Shown here one piece after another: positions 11,866-24,713 of a stretch of DNA of 64,000 nucleotides. The stretch covers positions 2,795,001 to 2,859,000 of the forward strand of contig JAJFZO010000191.1 in the NCBI GenBank assembly GCA_021397835.1. The letters are read 5' to 3'. The notes under the pieces were generated by a model. The model worked only from the letters and a program-made list of their open reading frames with translations. It did no database searches and had not been told where the DNA came from. Each line of letters opens with the position of its first letter. Within the stretch, counting starts at the first letter, position 1. The translations under genes were made by a program, and so were the position numbers. The DNA is from Moringa oleifera. Its lineage: Eukaryota; Streptophyta; Magnoliopsida; Brassicales; Moringaceae.

Positions 11866-14800
11866 GTCATCGTCAGAAGCATAATTTGCAAGACCCAATA
11901 CGTCTCCAGGGGAACTGGAACTAGACTTTTCAGTGACACCTTCAGTCTCAGGTTCCTTAGCTTTAACTGGAACAAGAATCTTTGCAGCAGCCTTATTAGT
12001 TGAGACAGCTTGGGGAGGTGATGATACGTTATGATTCAAAGAGATTGCATCTCGATCATCTAGAGCAATCAAAATTAGACACCGTAAAGTTTTAAAGCAG
12101 CAAAAAGGAAGGGGGGTGGGGGGGGGGAAGAAGGTTCAAGCAGTTCAGAATTTGCATCCTATGTTATAAATAACCTCAGAGACCATAGTACATTTACCTT
12201 CAACTGTAAGATCATCCTCACTAAGGACTTTTGAGGCAATCTCATCAAATAGCTCATCTGTCACCTGTTCAAAGCACAAACTTAAGAACTACCACAGGAA
12301 GACAGCAAATTAGGCAACCATCACTTTCCAAACATCACTAACCTTCAAAAGAACTTCAGTCAAAACACGTTTTATTTCCTGGTTAATTGCTGCAGTTCTA
12401 GCTGCTTCTACATAATCCTACAAAGGGCAAGAACATAGAAAGCCAACTATAAAAGTGAATCAAAGATGTGCAAGCAGATTTATATGCTAATAAACTAAAA
12501 GGAAAACACTGCAAATCATGTGAATCATTATCAGTAATCAAGAAAACAAATGAACCTCGCTGTCATCATCATCCTCTTCCTCATTAGACCTAGAAGAATC
12601 AAGGCTTTTGCTATCTGCCCGATCACCCTTCCCAAAAGAATTATCAACACCTTCATCATCAATTGACTGTGTTCCTTCTCTAGGATGATCTAGAGAAGAC
12701 TTCTTGATGGCAGCTTTATTCTTAATTATTTCCTCTTTAAGCCAATTAGGCACAGAAGCCTGGAAAGTTCCCATTGGACAAAATTCAATGGTAAGTATAA
12801 AGCCAATAATGCTCAACCAGTGCAAAAACAAAGTTACCTTTTTAGGACGCTCAGAAGCACTAGAAACCCCATATGTGTCAACTGGGAAGGCTGCAGTAGG
12901 ATGAAGTACAGGTCCTGGACTAAGACCAAAAGGTGCAACAGCAGATGGAATTGTAGGCTGGAAACTTGACCCAGGAAACCTTGCAAATGGAGGTGGAGCA
13001 TGTCCAGAAACAGGTGAAGGCACAGGAATAGAAGGGTCGTTCTGAAAAAAAAAAAAAAAGCATTATTAGCATATTTAGATCATGTAAAGTAAATTGAATA
13101 AAATTTCATAGAACCAGAGCTAGACCTGTGGTCCTGATGTGATAGCTGGAGGAATTGGAGGATATACTACACTGGGTCCAGCAGGGGGAGTCCAAGAATT
13201 AACAGGAGGTACTCCTGCAACAGGGTCAATGCCCCTCACAGCTCCCATTGATTCATGATGAATGGCATAACTCGATTGCATATGTGGACCATGATCAGGA
13301 TTAAACCTAGGAGCAAAATCTAAAGGCTGATCACTCAGATTGCTTGTCACATCGGCAGCTTGATTGCTGTATGCATAGGGCTGTTCAATAAAAGTGGATC
13401 TACCAGCAGCAGGAAGTGATGGCTGCTGATGCTGTCCTTCCTGACCTGAGGAAATGGGCAAAGGCACTGACTTGTATGTTTGCTCCTTTCGTTCTCCAAT
13501 TTCTTCCTTACCTGCCATATGAATAAGTAATCAGATAGCAAATAAGAATATGGAAAGCCTCATGATCAATTTAAGTTTCTATTGGGTACCAAAACTCTCT
13601 TCTTGAGTTTAAACCAGACAAAGCTCAGGTTTCAGCATGGATCCTATGAAATATGTAGGCTTTTCTGAAACACCCAAGAAAACTGATTTACCCATCCTCT
13701 CAAATATTCTCTGATTTGGATTCATAAAAGGTTTTCCTTATTCAGTAAGCTGATTTAAATGGGTGACCAATTTTACTTCAAAACTTCCACCGCCGCAACA
13801 GCTCAGTGTGCGGCAAAGCAATTCGGATATCATGCATTTTAAGGACAGCATTTGCCTAACTTATTACACTGGAAAACATAACACCACAGCAATATAGTTG
13901 CAACTCCTTTGCAACCATTACATGACTAGATTAGTCAGCAAATAGTTGAAGATTTTGCATAAGTTCAAAAGATGAACTTTCCAAAACTTGAGAAGTTCTC
14001 AAAAAATTTCTAACACTGGCCCTTTACCTGATTTCTTTGTGGTTAACCTTATATAGAATTGAAGAACACAAGTTGCAATGGCATCGAATTTCTAAATTGC
14101 TGTTTTGGTTTGACAATTTAAACTTTTGTGTTGAGACATTATCCCAAGTGCTCCTTTGATCGCATGCACTCAAACACTCTTGTCAAAATAAGAAATCCTC
14201 AACTGAGGTCATATTTTAAAATAAGTCAGGTTTCATTAGTTCACTTACAAGTAACTTTCATGCATGCATATACAGTTTATTTAATTTTCTTCAGAAATGG
14301 AAGAACTGCAAGCGCCCTACCTACAGATTGCCCACTAACTTTCTTTAAATAGAAGATTATAAACTACAAACGTCAGAAAATCATATGTTTGTTCATCACA
14401 TCACCAATCAAAAATAATATTCTAAGGCATTTCCAGTAGCTTGGGTGAACATAAAAACATGAATTCTAACAGTCCTTGGTACCACTTTCCAGGCTCATGA
14501 AACATCTGCAATGAAGTTAGCTATGCCTTGTGAAAGGAATGAAACAGAACTCTTAGGGGAGAATTAACAGGAAACACTTGCCCCACATAGATGCTATATC
14601 CCAAGGGAGAAAACAAAATAAAACTAGCAGACAAGCAACCTCCAACACTCTAAAAACCATGAACTTTATCAGAACTAGAACTCCATAAAAATTCTGATTC
14701 ACAAGTGAGTATCAATAAAATAATTCAAAAAAAAGTATAAATTTCAGAAAGCTTGATTTTCTATGGATGCAGTTCTCGAGAACAGGCTTCACATGCAAGT

Positions 14801-17319
14801 TCAATTTTCTAAGTGAATTATTACCTGTAACAGAAGAATAACTAGAAGATACCTCCTGCTGATGAACAAATGAATTGGTGGCAGGTAAGCTTTCTTGATG
14901 AGAAAATCCAGCATTAGAATCTCCAGCCAGGCTTCCATCTCTGACAGAGTATCGTAGATGTTCATCAGGAACATAAGATCCTCCAGAGCTGACAGATGCA
15001 GTGTCCTGTGGATAAACTAATGGTTGCTGATGCTGAGGTGCAGCTGGAACTGGAACATGTTGATAGCTTGATGCTGGAAGTGATTGCTGTTGGACATCTA
15101 AGCAATGAGAATCAACAGATTGTGGATGTTGATCATGAAAACGATTTTGTTCTTCTGGTCGGCCAACTGGGGTGAATTGAGATTGTGGGCGATGATCCTC
15201 CATGGCAGCTTTAGCAGCTGCCCATTCTCTAGCCCTAGCACCCCAATCTTCCACATTGTTGAGGGCTGCCATTATAAAGAGTATCAAAAGTAAAACTGAA
15301 GGTCACTAATAGCTCTCATCAAAATAAATTCTAAAGTACAAACAAACTTTGCTCAAAGAAGTTTTGCAAGGGAGGGGGCCTTTGGGAAAGGGCTCACACC
15401 AAAGGCTGCAAAGACATAAAATTATGTTAAGCATCTTAGTTTCTAGATTAGGAGACCATGCCCCAAGATATGGTTTTCGATTATATGGATAACTAACAGG
15501 TACTCATAGGAAATACATGAAATACCTTCCAGACTCATGGAATATAATACCTGGCAAACAATGAATCTTATATCCAACCCAAACAGGCAAGAATCCTATT
15601 CATCATTGCAGTACTCAGCTCAACCATATAGCTAACTGTGACCATCATCTCTTGTAATTCATAATATGATAGAATGCATAATAGTCATACATATTGTTAT
15701 ATTTCCTCATGTTTTTGTTGGTTGTAAATGATTAAATCTTGGATTTTGACTATATTTTATATTTAGTATGGTGGATTAAGGAACTCAACTAAGATGGACT
15801 CAAATTCACTTAATTTGAAGATAAAAAGTTGGATTCCAACATATGTGGATAAACTAAAAGATGTCTTTGGATAAGGCGTTGACACACCTAATTGAATTGG
15901 AATTTTACTTAATCATGACTTTATCTTTTATTTAAAAAATGGTTCTAGAAATTTTATCTTTATCCTTACTTATCTTTAAGATTCTTAATTAAAATAGGAT
16001 ATTATGTTTATGAATTATTATATAAAGAGGAGGTAGTTCCTTCAAGGGGGACATTGAGAGTCCATTTTCTATCTTCCTCTTTTCTTAGCTCTTTTTCTTT
16101 TTCATGGATTGCTGAACATCTCTTCTGGTCAAACTGATTTTATTTTTTTATTTCTTCATTATTTATATATCTTTTGTACTTGTTGAAATTATTATTTTGG
16201 TTGATTGCAATAAAAAAAGCCTTTTGTTTAATCATCAAGATAATATATTTTGGTTGATTGCAACAAAAAGGACCCTTTGTTAAATCATCAAGATAATAAA
16301 TTGCTAATTAGAACTTTAAATCTGTAATTGTTTAAATGTTCTAATATAAGTGATAAATAACATAGTTGAATTGAGATAATATATAAAGGCCACAATAGCA
16401 GCTTGAAGTGTAACAGCTCATCTACTATAAACTTACTCAAATATTATAATGCCAAAGCTTAAAGTTGATTAAAAGAAGTAAACTGAAGAAGGGAAATTAC
16501 ATACCATGGTGAGAAATCTCTCAAGAAAAAGAAGAAAATAAAAAAATCATGAACAACAACGAAACAAACAAACCTGGATAGTCCCAACCTTGGTGATGGC
16601 CCCAACTTGGACTGCTCCATTCCTACAAATATCCATAAAACAATAAGATTAGTCTAACCAGATGCAGCAAAACTAAAAAGCATGAGCTTACAATACAAAA
16701 AGGAAGAATAATGAAATCAATACAATGAAGCCAAGAAGAGGAAAAAAATTTGTAAGTAACCCTAGCCTTCCAATCACTCTGTAGTCGACCATGAGAAAGA
16801 AAAGGAGAAAGAAAATCATAAAATATAGATTCAGAGTTCAGAAGAGATGAGACTAATCACCGAATTAACCTGAGGGTACGGCTGGGGAATCTGAGATTGA
16901 GGCGGCAAGGGTGGTCGAGGAGGCGGAGGAAACTGGCTGCTGGTATTGTTATTGTTGCCATGGAAAGCGGGCTGGTGGGGGTGCGCGGGATAAGGGACAT
17001 GCTGTGGAGGATATGAGGATGAATGGGACTGAGAGAAATGATCAGAGTGAAGAGCAGCAGCAGGAGGTGGTGGTGGTGCGCCCCACTGATGATGAGGCGG
17101 CGGTGGCGGGGAAGGAGAGTGAGAAGACGGAGGGTGATGAGGGTACTGAAATTGGTTGGAGTACCAAGCGGGCCCCTGCGGAGGAGGAAGAGGCGGTCTC
17201 GTCTGTTGCTGTTGGTGGTGGTAGTAATGATAGTGGGGATCCGACGTGGACGGTGGGCCTTGCGGTGGTGGTGGAGGTGGTGGTCTGGCGTACCGGTGAG
17301 GTTGCTGATACGCATCCAT
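8895..17319 (-). CDS. Proline-rich, RS-like protein of the 'cyclin-related' type (At1g70620-like)
   Basis: Twelve coding exons, transcript order: 17319-16870, 16622-16574, 15265-14825, 13511-13126, 13041-12838, 12759-12556, 12417-12343, 12264-12198, 12059-10931, 10850-10794, 9176-9102, 8940-8895. They total 3183 nt (1060 aa) and close in frame. The N-terminus is Pro/His/Gln-rich. Next come EDWGARAREWAAAKAAMEDH, a conserved PNWLKEEIIKNKAAIKKSS helix, and a helical stretch EAARTAAINQEIKRVLTEVL. Then follow an acidic region with a 14-Asp run, a long Lys/Glu/Arg-rich charged region, and an RS tail (RRSRSRSPLRRQR). I see no cyclin box. The RS tail and charge pattern suggest a nuclear, RNA-processing-associated protein, which is inference only. 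Its position between RAY1 and TAP1 matches At1g70620. Confidence 0.82.
11832..11873. repeat. ATC/GTC trinucleotide run encoding a 14-Asp stretch
   Basis: In-frame trinucleotide repeat in exon 9 of the cyclin-related gene. On the coding strand it reads as GAT/GAC codons and gives consecutive aspartates followed by a Gly/Val-rich stretch. Length variation by slippage is expected. Confidence 0.95.
12111..12127. repeat. G-run in an intron
   Basis: Sixteen Gs interrupted by a single T, on the plus strand, within intron 12060-12197 of the cyclin-related gene. It appears as a C-run on the transcribed RNA. Confidence 0.9.
15266..16573. other. Large intron with an LTR-like AT-rich insert
   Basis: Intron 2 of the cyclin-related gene, the longest in that gene at 1.3 kb. 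The interval about 15690-16300 has a TATA-like TATATAAAGAGG (near 16020) followed by a T/C-rich leader-like stretch. It also has a 53-bp tandem duplication (16194-16246 and 16247-16298, starting ATTTTGGTTGATTGCAA). This could be a decayed solo LTR, but I could not define terminal repeats or a target-site duplication. Confidence 0.35.
16194..16298. repeat. 53-bp tandem duplication in an intron
   Basis: Two adjacent diverged copies beginning ATTTTGGTTGATTGCAA and ending ATCATCAAGATAATA. They sit inside intron 2 of the cyclin-related gene. Confidence 0.85.
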
Positions 17320-18013
17320 GGCGTTTGGGTTCAGGTGTTGTTAGGTTTTGCTGGGTTTTGATGGATCTTTATTTATGTGAGAAAAGGGATTGATAAGTCC
17401 AGGTGACGGACCTATTGCCAAACAGGGCTGCACCCTGTGGGCCTGCTTTGGCCCCTTCTGTAAGAGCTGGGCCTGGTTGATCTCATTAACCTAATCGTCT
17501 TTCTTTTCCATGTCTGAAAACTAATTGATGATTTAACAGGTAAAGATGCAAAATATTCCACCGAACACACTTTCCCTTAAAAGGAAACCCTTTATAACAT
17601 GGGATCTTGGGATTTGATGCTCAAAATGTACCAAAATTGATTTGCATTGTCAAATAGAAAATAACCAATGAATCATTCAAGCTTTTGAAGGACATTGCTG
17701 CTCCTCAGATGCACTCTTTTGAAAGTAAGCAATTTCATAAATTTGTATAACTCGCTTCATAAGATGATCACTGGAATCACAGTGGAGAAAATAAGTTACA
17801 GTTGATTGGTGTATCATAAAAAATGAAATGGAAGGGTTGTCTTGTATCCGCCTTTTAAAGCCACCTTGGTCACACCACCAAAATTGGTTCAGCAATAGCC
17901 ATCCAGGACATACCAGGCTTCAGTTCTTGTATGCATATCAGCGGTTAGAAGTGGCAGAAAACTCTGCACGTCGTCCGACTTGATAATTTACGACTTGACA
18001 ATTTACACCATGA
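17320..18013. other. Spacer between the cyclin-related gene start and the TAP1 stop
   Basis: About 690 bases holding the promoter/leader of the cyclin-related gene (near 17320-17450) and the 3' UTR of TAP1. No further gene seen. A short direct repeat of GACTTGAYAATTTAC occurs at about 17979-18006. Confidence 0.55.
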
Positions 18014-21000
18014 TCATGCTACAGCATCAGCCTGTCTTCTGGTCAACCGTGCATACAAGCCATCTTTATAGAGAAGCTCAACATGACTGCCCATCTGTTT
18101 ATTGGAACAGAAGTTATGCCAATGGCTTACACATGTAAACAAATAAGTAGGAAAGATGATTAATCAGGAACAATTCAGTCATGTTGCAGCAAAATCAGGC
18201 AGTTCCATCAGGTGTAGGCTGCTTGAATTCCATTCCCTACAATAGACTAAATGACAGGAGAAAATAATAAAAACTTAAAATTCAACTAGGAGACATCTGG
18301 TTCCCAAGGTCACAGTTAGCAACTAAGAAGAGTCCATCATAGCTAATAACTCACTGGCAGATGGCTCATTGGCATCTGTAACATTCTCTGGTATGAGTAA
18401 TTGGGTTAAAACGCACTGAGAGACAAAGGCCATACATTTGTAAGCAAAGTACGTATGCACTTAACTGTTCTTTTGTTGATGGAGGAGAAACAAAGATTTT
18501 GAGCGAAAACCGTAAGGAGCTAAGTTTCTGAAATGAGCAAATTTTTTAGGAGTTCAACGTAAATGGCAAAAGCACCAACCTCAGCTATTTGACCACCATC
18601 CATTAGCACTATTCTGTCAGCAGCCTGGATAGTGGAAAGCCTGTCGAGGTATAGACAAAAGTTGAGAATCACAATCATGCCACTCAAAGAGAGAGGATAT
18701 AGGAGAATCTACCTGTGTGCAATTACTATAACAGTCCTTTTTGTTGTCATGTCACTTCTCAGAGCACGAAGAACACCCTAAATACATGACACATGATACA
18801 TCAAAAGATAAATGAATGCCTCACCAATTTCAATGTCCACTTACTGAAATAAGTGGTTACCTTGATATTGTGTTCACTCTCTGCATCCAGTGCACTAGTA
18901 GCTTCATCGAGAATCAAAATGGTAGGGTCCCTAAGGATGGCTCGTGCAATGGCAATTCGCTGCTTCTGCCCTCCGCTGAGCAAATCATCATCAACAAGTG
19001 TATCGTAACCACCAGGCAGTGCTGAGATAAAGTCATGCGCATATGCTTGCTTGGCAGCCCACTCTATATCCTCCTGCTTTATATCTTTGGTACATCCATA
19101 TCTAATATTTGAACTGATGTTCATACGGAAAAGTTTTGGTTCCTGTTCAAAATGATCACTTTGAGGAGGGAAGATCAAGTAATTATACTGACTTTCACTA
19201 GTGATTGAGGTAAATGGAGAACCTGTCCAACATATCCAATTCTTTCCCTCAGCCACTTGATGTCCAACTCTTGAAGAGGGCAACCATCAATCAGAATCTG
19301 CAATCAAGGTAACACAAACAAATAAGAGATTCAACTAATGGGCACATGGCAACTAGTAAGATTAAATAAAGCATCATGTCCCCAGCCTATTTGTAATGTC
19401 CCATGACAAGGGGGGAAAAAAAAAAGTGGAGTCAGAAAAATGAAATGATTGACATCATCAAAATGCTTATGTGACCTTCCTAATTTGTTTTCCTTTTCTT
19501 TCATGGGAGAGCAAGGTTCAAGGGCAGAAGAAGGAGCACAGATTGCCTTCAGACAAAAGAAATACGAGACTGACAGACTGCTTGCTGATGCTAACATCTT
19601 TCAGCAGCCAGCATTTAAATCATTCAAGAGGAACAGTCGGTGCAACTATTTGAAGTTCAATATTTTGTGATATATTTCTTTTATTGGTAAATAGCTGAAG
19701 TATCAACTCCTAACATCATGTATATATTATAAGATATTAAAGTTAAATACAAAGCTCAAAACCATTTTACCTGACCATTTGTTGGCTCATATAGGCGGAG
19801 CAGAAGATTCACTAGTGTGCTTTTTCCACTGCCACTGAGGCCAACCTAAGTAAAATTGGAAAATGCGATAATTGATTTCGTATGGCCATTGTTTAAGCAA
19901 GAAAAGGACACAGAGCACAAAGAAACACCTACAATTGCGACCACTTCAGTTGGATATACTGAAATGCTTACATTTTGGAGAACAGGTACCTGTTGAAATC
20001 TTTAACAGTTATTTTTATTTCTTTTTTTTTTTCTGTAAGAGGAAAGAGCAATCTTCAGCTGCTGAAGCAAGTAGAATGTACATTGTAAATGTTAGTTAAA
20101 TCATGCAACTTCTGGATCAAGAATATCAAGCTGTTATCCTAGAAGTAGCTCATGCTGCGTATATGGATAACTCGAAGTTAAATGCATCAGAAAAAAGGCT
20201 TTCCTGTCCTCTTCATTTGGCTCAGTAAAATTTTGAATGGAAGAACAAAGTTTATGTTTCTATAATCATCCGTGTTTTCACTAAACTGGCCTACATAGGA
20301 CAATTCAGAAGGCCAAGTTGAATTCAAGAGCTTGAAGGATGATTGCAGTGCTAAAAGTTGGAAGCATACCTCCACTCTTGAAGAATAATAAAAAGATACA
20401 TTTACAAACTCGATCTGACCTATTAGCCTCCGCAGCTTCTTTCCTGTAGCAAAAGAAAATTCAACAAGAAAAAAAAAAATTAAACAAATGTGTGAGATAA
20501 ATCACCTAAGAAAGAACTTAGTAATTTTTTAGAGACCTTGCCTTTTGATATAAATTGTTGACTAGGCTTGAGATCCATCAACTGGAAGACTTTTTCACTT
20601 GCTCCAACAGATTGCATCAAAGATGACAAGTTATCCCCCACCCACCATGTTGAATATATCAGCCATTCACTGTATAGTATAAACTTTGTAAGTTTCTCTG
20701 CTGTTATGTGCCCAACAAGCATAGACATTCCTCCAATCATCACAGCAATAACCTAGCAAATAAAATGTGCCAATAAAAGAAGAGTCAATGACAGGAAGTT
20801 CAATAAGAGCTAAGTAAGGACAAACACAGGATCCCAATAAAGAGTTCATTTCAAGCCGTCAAAATTATAAACTTAAAGGTTATGACATTTTTCACTCAGA
20901 TTGTCCATTTATTTGTAATCCAAAAAGCTCTGGAAATCTAGACGCAGTGAGTATAATCTGTTGGAAAAGCAACAAATGAGATAAACCTGAGTTGAGTGAT

Positions 21001-24000
21001 AAAGAGTGTTGAAGCTCAGGTTCCAAAATCCATATGCAGCACTCTGTCGCAAGCTTATGTCAGCCAATTTTTTTAGCCACTGATTGAACCTGGCAAATAC
21101 AGATGGATAAAAGATCTTTCTCAGAGGATCACCAACTAAAATAAACACATACTCTTGCGAACATTTCTTGGTCTATTATTGAAATCTTGTTGCCAAAATT
21201 AGAAGAGCAGATATAAAATGTTTTGAAAAGAATTCCAATAGGCACGTATTACCTATCAAGTTCCTTTTCCTCTGTCCCATAAACACGAACAGTTCTCATT
21301 AGTGAGAATGTCTCTTGAGCCACCTCCATAAATAACAGAAAATTATTTGGTAAAAAGTTCATTAAAAAAAAGAACATAAATTATGGACAATGTTTATGAT
21401 GCCTACTTCATTGGCAGATGCAGTGAACTCTTGGATTAGCTTCGCTGCCTTCTTCTGGTACCTACATAAACCAATGGAGTTCCAAGGCATCATTGACACT
21501 GCATTTTAGCAGAAAGCATCGTATATTATAAATAGTATGTTTGTATAACTCAGCAGGTAAAAGTAAAACTTAATATTTCCTCCACCAACATTGGGAATCA
21601 CATTTTTTTCTCTAACCTAGAGCTGCTTCCCTCATACTTGTAAAGCTTGTTACATGAACCATATCAAAACTAACGGAACCAATCATTACTGTTCACACAT
21701 ACTTCATATAAGTTGTATTTCTTTTTACCAAGCAACTGCCTTTGCTTAATGTCATCATGCAATTCCAGCCATCATTAAATAAATAAATAAATTACGGAAA
21801 TGGTATAACATCTTACAGTCCATAGGTGAGCATAACTGCTGCCAAAGTACAGCATATCACCAATGTGCACAACCCAAGTTGCCATGACAAAACTAACAAG
21901 TAGATTAATGCACCTGTCCCCTAAACATGAACAGGAAAAGCACAAATTAGATGCTCATATATCTAGCAACTCAGAGGTGTTCAATATCCTATCTGCAAAG
22001 AACCTGAAGAACATTGCGGAATATCAAATTAAGATCATTTCCGATAACCCGTGACACTTGCTGGCAGTCTGAGCCAAGTCTACTCGTTAAATCACCAACA
22101 GTTTCAGCATCAAAAAATGATATGTCCTGCAGTAGGTGTTCAAAGAAACAAGTTAAACCCAAAAAAAATCCATCCAAGTATAGCTAGGTGGCAAGATCAC
22201 ACTGATTTTTAAAGATTTCAGAACCTGAAGGAGAAGAGCAGAATATAATGTTTCCCGCATTCGCTTGACCTGCAGTACATTGTAAGAGTCCAGAAGTCGT
22301 TACTCCAATAATTAAACATGGAAGTTTTAGAACTAAATAAAGAATTCAAGATGCATTTCAAATCCCATATATAGAGCCCAGTGTCGCATATGTGACCACC
22401 AGTGTCGGCAAATAAATAACCTATTTCACTGATTAATCTTACAGCTGACACATTGTAAAGCCTTGTGTTAGGGGAAGTCGTAGTCAGCACACCCACTTTC
22501 TTTCACCCAAGCAAGTCAACTTTTATTGATAAAGCAGAAATGTAAGTCAATATAAATACTAGGATTACTCATCCAAGAGGACCAAGCTACATTGAGAAAA
22601 GGAATTATATGGAAAAGCAAAGTCATGAGAACAAAACTTACAAGAATCATATTTGCAATGCCAAAGCAGCATCCTCGTATACCACTGAAGTTCAAATAAA
22701 CAGAGTACTGGGTCAGCAGCTCTGTCACATTGTTAATTAAGAAGGCTCAAATTCCATGTTATAACATCAAAATTTGACACAAAGCATACGTTCAAAACAA
22801 TAAACAGATAATGGCATGCACTTTCGTAAACATATTACACTCATTCCTGTCATCAGTGAGACAACTTGCAAACAATAGATAAGTTATTTGAAAGGGCAAA
22901 AGAAATTCACAATCTCATGGCGTAGCATGCTTGCAGATCTACTGCACTAATATTATGTGAATGACTTAGTGGGAGCAGCTGCATGGGCTGGAAAACTGGT
23001 CATGATTTAACTGAAGAAAGAAGGGAGCTTTGACCATACAAGATTTTGACCTGCAAATTCCTGAAGTAACACATAGCAGAACCAAGAGACGCACATTCCG
23101 GTGGAAAACAGCAATTTCACCACTCTGTGCTGAGAAGATCGATGCTGTCAAGTAATGTGGTATGGAGATCTCTGAAAGCTGAGCCAGAGATCCAGAGAAG
23201 TCAGTAATACAAACAATATAAATACAGAAACTAATCTGAGGCCATCTTATCTCACCATTAATGATTTTCAAGCAGTCTAGCCAATACTATGATAAACAGA
23301 CTAGAGAACCATTATTCTAACCTTACCTAGGCTAGAAATATCAAACAACTAAAGAAATTTTTTTACTTTCCCTACCATATTTTCCAAACAATTCCAAGTC
23401 GCTTCTCCCATTTCTTCATCTTTTATATATAGTATTGTGCACTTGCTGATGCAATTTTAGCACGCAGAGGTGCTTGCTAGTGGAAGACAACATTGGTTAA
23501 AGAAAATTTTAATAAAGAAACCAATTTTGAATCCAATCAGAGTAATAGTTATAGCAATGACAATCCTAAGCTGTCATCCGAATAGAAAAGATATGATACC
23601 TACAGCAAATGTCCTCACTTTATCATGCCAATGGAAATGATGATATTTCAAATTAAACCAATTACAACTGTTGAAAAGGAAGCCGAAAAAAGAAACACAC
23701 CGCAGCCACAACCAGAGTGGAAAATGCGGTAAAGATAACCCAACGATCCTTAGACACCAACTCCCACATCCGACTAAGCGCCCGCCAAACAGTCACCGGT
23801 TTCTCCAAAATCTTAATCTCAATCTCATCGGAGAAGTTCCACCAGCCTCCACCGGGCAATATCGACCGAACAAAATCGATCAATTTCGGAATCCTCTCAC
23901 GAAGTTCGACATTCTTTTGCGTCTCAAAGTACTCTACATTCTTCTCTACAGAGACTCCATTGATTGAGGACGAGTTCAGTGGAGAGAAGCTATGCTGTCT

Positions 24001-24177
24001 AGTATAAGAATGAATGGAAATGTTAGAGAAAGAGAAGAGTTTCGTGCTCCTAAACAATCGGAGATTTTTGCGCTGAATGTTGTTGAAAGTGGTGCCGACA
24101 GGGCGAGATTGCTGTCGCTTGAGGTGGACTGAAGAGTAGAGAGGGGAACGTGGGTTGCAGAATAGCAGCAGAGCCAT
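18014..24177 (-). CDS. ABCB26: Plastid half-size ABC transporter, TAP1/ABCB26 type
   Basis: Eighteen exons, transcript order: 24177-23701, 23178-23051, 22684-22642, 22269-22225, 22126-22004, 21920-21817, 21461-21407, 21323-21253, 21089-20987, 20752-20542, 20443-20370, 19989-19933, 19845-19771, 19297-19223, 19142-18861, 18777-18713, 18640-18580, 18094-18014. They sum to 2130 nt (709 aa). The N-terminus is Ser/Arg-rich and acid-poor, like a transit peptide. A transmembrane domain follows (residues about 145-420). The nucleotide-binding domain is complete: Walker [10 protein letters not shown] (499-507), signature LSGGQ (602-606), Walker B ILILDE (622-627) and the H-loop His (662). Arabidopsis TAP1/ABCB26 (At1g70610) is a plastid member of the TAP-like subfamily with unsettled substrate. 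Intron 10 needs a GC donor. The gene shares a bidirectional promoter with the TPR gene. Confidence 0.93.
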
Positions 24178-24713
24178 GGATTTAAAAACAAGAAAAGTAC
24201 TAATGAAACCGAGACGGATGAAGAACCTGTGACCTTATGCACGTTAGAAGCATCCTCTGTGCTCCATGAGGGACATGGCCTGTAGGAGAAACGAGAGAAT
24301 CGCCACTTCTTATAGAAATGAAGGTCCTCGCTGGATTCCGGGGAAAAGCTCTGAAAAGAGCGCGCGTGGCGCAAGCGCGTGGAGTTATCTTTTACTTATT
24401 GTTTACTCTCCCCCCTGCCTTGATTGTGAAGAGGATGGCTCGTTGTGCTCGATTCCTCGCCGTTAGATTGCTAGCAAACGACGTCATTTGGTAAGTGACC
24501 TATCTGAGATGATGAAGCCTCCGCTTCCGTTAGACAATTCACAGGCGGCAACAATTTCCACACACGCCTTCTTGTCTAAAGAGCGCCACGTTCACATTCT
24601 TTTGGACAAATTTACCCTCCATCATTTAATCATTTCAGCTGTCGCTGCATACTATTCGGAAGGATAACCTTGGTCTTTCGGTAATATTGACTACCAAAAA
24701 TATCTGGTTGTCC
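24178..24713. promoter_or_regulatory. Bidirectional promoter, TAP1 (-) and TPR gene (+)
   Basis: About 540 bases separate the two divergent start codons, so both promoters must lie here. An ACGT-core element AAACGACGTCATTTGGTA sits at 24476-24493; a near-identical copy lies upstream of the PRPP synthetase gene. No clear TATA box was seen for either gene. Confidence 0.6.

Noticed and set aside
16857..17393. Long open frames on both strands over the start of the cyclin-related gene.
   Set aside because: They are shadows of the proline-rich first exon; composition is imposed by CCN/GGN repeats.
19929..19932. Alternative donor for TAP1 exon 12 at 19929 (GTAG/GTG).
   Set aside because: It breaks the frame into exon 13; the donor at 19933/19932 gives [12 protein letters not shown] intact.
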